From positions 1 through 5,683 of the forward strand of contig JALUFI010000060.1 in assembly GCA_027043685.1 (NCBI GenBank): a DNA stretch of 5,683 nucleotides, in the 5' to 3' direction. The notes under the pieces are model-generated. The model searched no databases, was not told where the DNA came from, and saw only the letters and a list, made by a program, of their open reading frames with translations. Position 1 is the stretch's first letter; each line of letters opens with the position of its first letter. Source of the DNA: Pyrodictiaceae archaeon. Lineage in GTDB: Archaea; Thermoproteota; Thermoprotei_A; Sulfolobales; Pyrodictiaceae. Positions 4,021 through 5,683 of the stretch are shown piece after piece. The translations under genes were made by a program, and so were the position numbers.

Positions 4021-5269
4021 CCCCGCTGGTCTTCTCCGCTTCTATGAGCCTGCGGGCCTCCTCGGCCCTCTCCACAGCCTCCCGGTACGCCGCCATTATC
4101 TCCGACGAGAGCACCGCCACTGCCTCCTCGGGGTCAACTCTTGGGGCGGCGGGGAGGGGGTTGAGCCAGAGGCTCCGGTACATCGCCTCCACCGGCCCCG
4201 CCGTTATCTCCTCCAGGGGCATCCGCTCCAGGAGCTTCTTGGCCCGGTACATCTTGGCGGCGACGACTGGGTGGTGGCGCCACAGGTGCTGCGCCCTGAA
4301 GTCCTCCCAGGGTATGCCGGTGTCGCTGTACCAGCGGCGGTAGCTGACCCGGATAGCCTCCTCTATGAGGCCGGGGTCCTCTAGGAGGCGGAGCTGCTCC
4401 TCGCGGAACTCGTGGAGGGCCTTGTAGGGGCACATCATGCAGGCTACGCGGGGCAGGCCCTCGAGGTAGTCGGGGTGGACGAGGCCCAGGGCGCGGACGT
4501 TGAGCACGACGTCGAGCAGGGTCCAGATGTAGATGGGGCGGAGCCTGCCCCCGCTGTAGAGCCTTGGGGAGCGGGGCGACATCTGGTATAGGCGGAGGAA
4601 CCTCTTGAACGCCTCAGCCATCCTGTCGCCGTCCGCTATCACGTGGGGCCTGCGCTGCTTCTTCAGCCTCTTGATTGGGCGGAGCTTCATGTAGGTGCAC
4701 CACCGCCTCCCCCGGTACGGCAGCCCCTCCTCCAGGAGCCTCTTCCTCATCAGCTCCCGGTCCGCCTCAACGACCTCGACCTCGACCCCGAGCCTCTCCC
4801 CCGCCTTCACCGCGAAGTCTATGTTCCTCACGGGCTCCAGGAACGTGACGTGGCTATAGACTGCGTAGACGCGGAGGCCTCTGACGCGCTCAGCCAGGCC
4901 CGCCGCCACGGCGAGCACTGCCGTGCTGTCCTTCCCGCCGCTGAAGTTCACCATTATCGTCTTCCCCTCCAGCTCCTCCCCGTGCCTGGCCGCGACCCAG
5001 TCAATGTAGTCGTCGAGAACCGGCGCGACGTAGACGAGTGGCCACGGGATGTCCTCGACCAGCCTCGCGTACTCAATCCTCACATCGCCCACGGCGAGAA
5101 GGCCGTTGGGCTCTATGAAGTCGTCGACCCGGACGGCGTGGTCCGGCGTCATCCACATGTAGACGCCGCGGCTCTCCCCGCGGGGGCCGTAGAGGACGCT
5201 GAACTCCACGGAGGAGACGGCGTAGCCCTCGACCTCGCCGCCAACGCTCAGCGCGGGGTACCGCTCCAC
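4001..5269 (-). CDS. PP-loop protein of the PAPS/APS reductase family (COG0175-like)
   Basis: This is an adenine-nucleotide-alpha-hydrolase-fold protein that probably acts on an adenylylated or sulfated nucleotide, or performs PP-loop sulfur transfer. From GTG 5269 it has 422 aa. An N-terminal domain of about 95 aa with no clear motif (possibly PUA-like) is followed by the PP-loop VNFSGGKDS (107-115), then RRWCTYMKLRPIKR (Cys191), where the family has a conserved Cys-containing KxxPL segment. Next comes RPIYIWTLLDVV...YLEGLPRVACMMCP with Cys277 and Cys280, the family GCxxCP signature. Three cysteines suggest an Fe-S or redox site. The C-terminus is a charged helix. A TTG at 5311 would add 14 Gly/Pro-rich residues, but it lies in a hairpin and has no ribosome site, so GTG 5269 is preferred. 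It sits between hemB and the CbiX-like gene on the same strand. The family is sure; the substrate is not. Confidence 0.9.
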   Translation of the reverse strand: MERYPALSVGGEVEGYAVSSVEFSVLYGPRGESRGVYMWMTPDHAVRVDDFIEPNGLLAVGDVRIEYARLVEDIPWPLVYVAPVLDDYIDWVAARHGEELEGKTIMVNFSGGKDSTAVLAVAAGLAERVRGLRVYAVYSHVTFLEPVRNIDFAVKAGERLGVEVEVVEADRELMRKRLLEEGLPYRGRRWCTYMKLRPIKRLKKQRRPHVIADGDRMAEAFKRFLRLYQMSPRSPRLYSGGRLRPIYIWTLLDVVLNVRALGLVHPDYLEGLPRVACMMCPYKALHEFREEQLRLLEDPGLIEEAIRVSYRRWYSDTGIPWEDFRAQHLWRHHPVVAAKMYRAKKLLERMPLEEITAGPVEAMYRSLWLNPLPAAPRVDPEEAVAVLSSEIMAAYREAVERAEEARRLIEAEKTSGGAGGAA

Positions 5270-5300
5270 CCTGCAGCCCCTGGGCGCCGGGGGAGGGGCT

Positions 5301-5319
5301 CCCCCTAACAAAGAGGGGG
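5301..5319 (-). other. Hairpin between hemB and the PP-loop gene
   Basis: CCCCCT (5301-5306) and AGGGGG (5314-5319) make a 6-bp stem with loop AACAAAG on the plus strand. On the transcribed minus strand the loop is CUUUGUU and includes the TTG at 5311. It could attenuate or process the transcript after hemB, or shape translation of the next gene. No U-run follows, so it is not a standard terminator. Confidence 0.4.
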
Positions 5320-5351
5320 CGCGCGGCTTGCCTCATGTAGTGGGCGGCTGG

Positions 5352-5683
5352 CTAGAAGGGGTTGTAGCCCTCGCGGAGCCACTTGGCGACGTCGAGGGCG
5401 TGGTAGGTTATGATTATGTCCGCGCCTGCCCTCTTTATCGCTGTTAGTATCTCGAAGGTTACTAGCTTCTCGTCTATCCAGCCCTTCTCTGCGGCCGCCT
5501 TTACCATGCTGTACTCGCCGCTCACGTTGTAGGCTGCGAGGGGGTACTGGGGGAATGCCTCCTTCACCAGGCTTATCACGTCTAGGTACGCGAGCGCTGG
5601 CTTAACCATTAGTATGTCTGCGCCCTCCTCCACGTCCAGCATGGCCTCCTTCACAGCCTCGGCTGCGTTCCTGGGGTCCATCT
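5352..5683 (-). CDS. hemB: Porphobilinogen synthase (delta-aminolevulinate dehydratase), C-terminal part
   Basis: The enzyme condenses two 5-aminolevulinates to porphobilinogen, the first common tetrapyrrole precursor, in the cytoplasm. The gene runs off the right edge, so only about the last 110 residues are seen. They match the family in order: MDPRNAAEAVKEA, DVEEGADILMVKPALAYLD with the Schiff-base lysine in VKPA, YPLAAYNVSGEYSMVKAAAEKGWID, and AGADIIITYHALDVAKWL, ending in REGYNPF. The second active-site lysine and the metal-site cysteines lie upstream of the window. The first Met codon visible (MDPRN) is internal, not a start. It precedes the PP-loop gene by 82 bp (40 bp if that gene starts at TTG 5311) on the same strand, so the two are probably co-transcribed with the CbiX-like gene. 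Confidence 0.96.
   Translation of the reverse strand, partial: MDPRNAAEAVKEAMLDVEEGADILMVKPALAYLDVISLVKEAFPQYPLAAYNVSGEYSMVKAAAEKGWIDEKLVTFEILTAIKRAGADIIITYHALDVAKWLREGYNPF

Noticed and set aside
4643..5308. 221-codon open frame on the plus strand antisense to the PP-loop gene
   Set aside because: It is Pro/His/Arg/Val-rich without any motif, while the minus strand encodes clear family motifs. It is a GC-rich shadow frame.
1..5683. CRISPR arrays, insertion sequences or integration sites
   Set aside because: No regularly spaced repeats, transposase-like coding or terminal inverted repeats were seen. The only tRNA-processing-like signal is the BHB at the SRP RNA.

Overview
The window looks like chromosomal DNA of a hyperthermophilic crenarchaeon with a GC-rich genome. 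The evidence is strong GC bias, GTG/TTG starts, weak TATA-type promoters, an archaeal-type SRP (7S) RNA gene with helix 1 and an SRP19-type helix 6, and archaeal-looking proteins. Pyrodictiaceae/Desulfurococcales would fit, but that placement is inference from composition and gene style only.

Left part (1-2285): the 3' end of a nitrilase-superfamily amidohydrolase (+), which overlaps tail to tail with a small polytopic membrane protein (-). A roughly 190 bp divergent gap with one clear hairpin follows, then a complete RsmB/NSUN-type RNA m5C methyltransferase (+) whose SAM-binding motif I is degenerate.

Middle (2286-3423): a 156-aa acidic protein I cannot assign (+), then the SRP RNA gene (+). 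The SRP RNA ends form helix 1. Immediately outside helix 1 the two flanks form what reads as a textbook bulge-helix-bulge (BHB), the substrate of the archaeal tRNA-splicing endonuclease: a 4-bp outer helix, a 4-bp central helix, two 3-nt AAG bulges in canonical orientation, then helix 1. This predicts that the unpermuted SRP RNA is excised and circularised as a 331-nt circle (2943-3273). Downstream is a GC-rich structured stretch of about 125 nt, with a TATA-like box and swapped direct repeats, that no gene explains.

Right part (3424-5683): three genes on the minus strand in the order hemB (partial, porphobilinogen synthase), a PP-loop PAPS/APS-reductase-family protein, and a CbiX/SirB-like putative chelatase. 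The last two overlap by 20 bp. The set points to tetrapyrrole (siroheme or heme) synthesis next to sulfur chemistry. These genes converge on the SRP RNA gene.

The most noteworthy item is the BHB-flanked SRP RNA. BHB-driven SRP RNA circularisation is known from the permuted Thermoproteus gene; here the gene is colinear, so splicing would close helix 1 itself.
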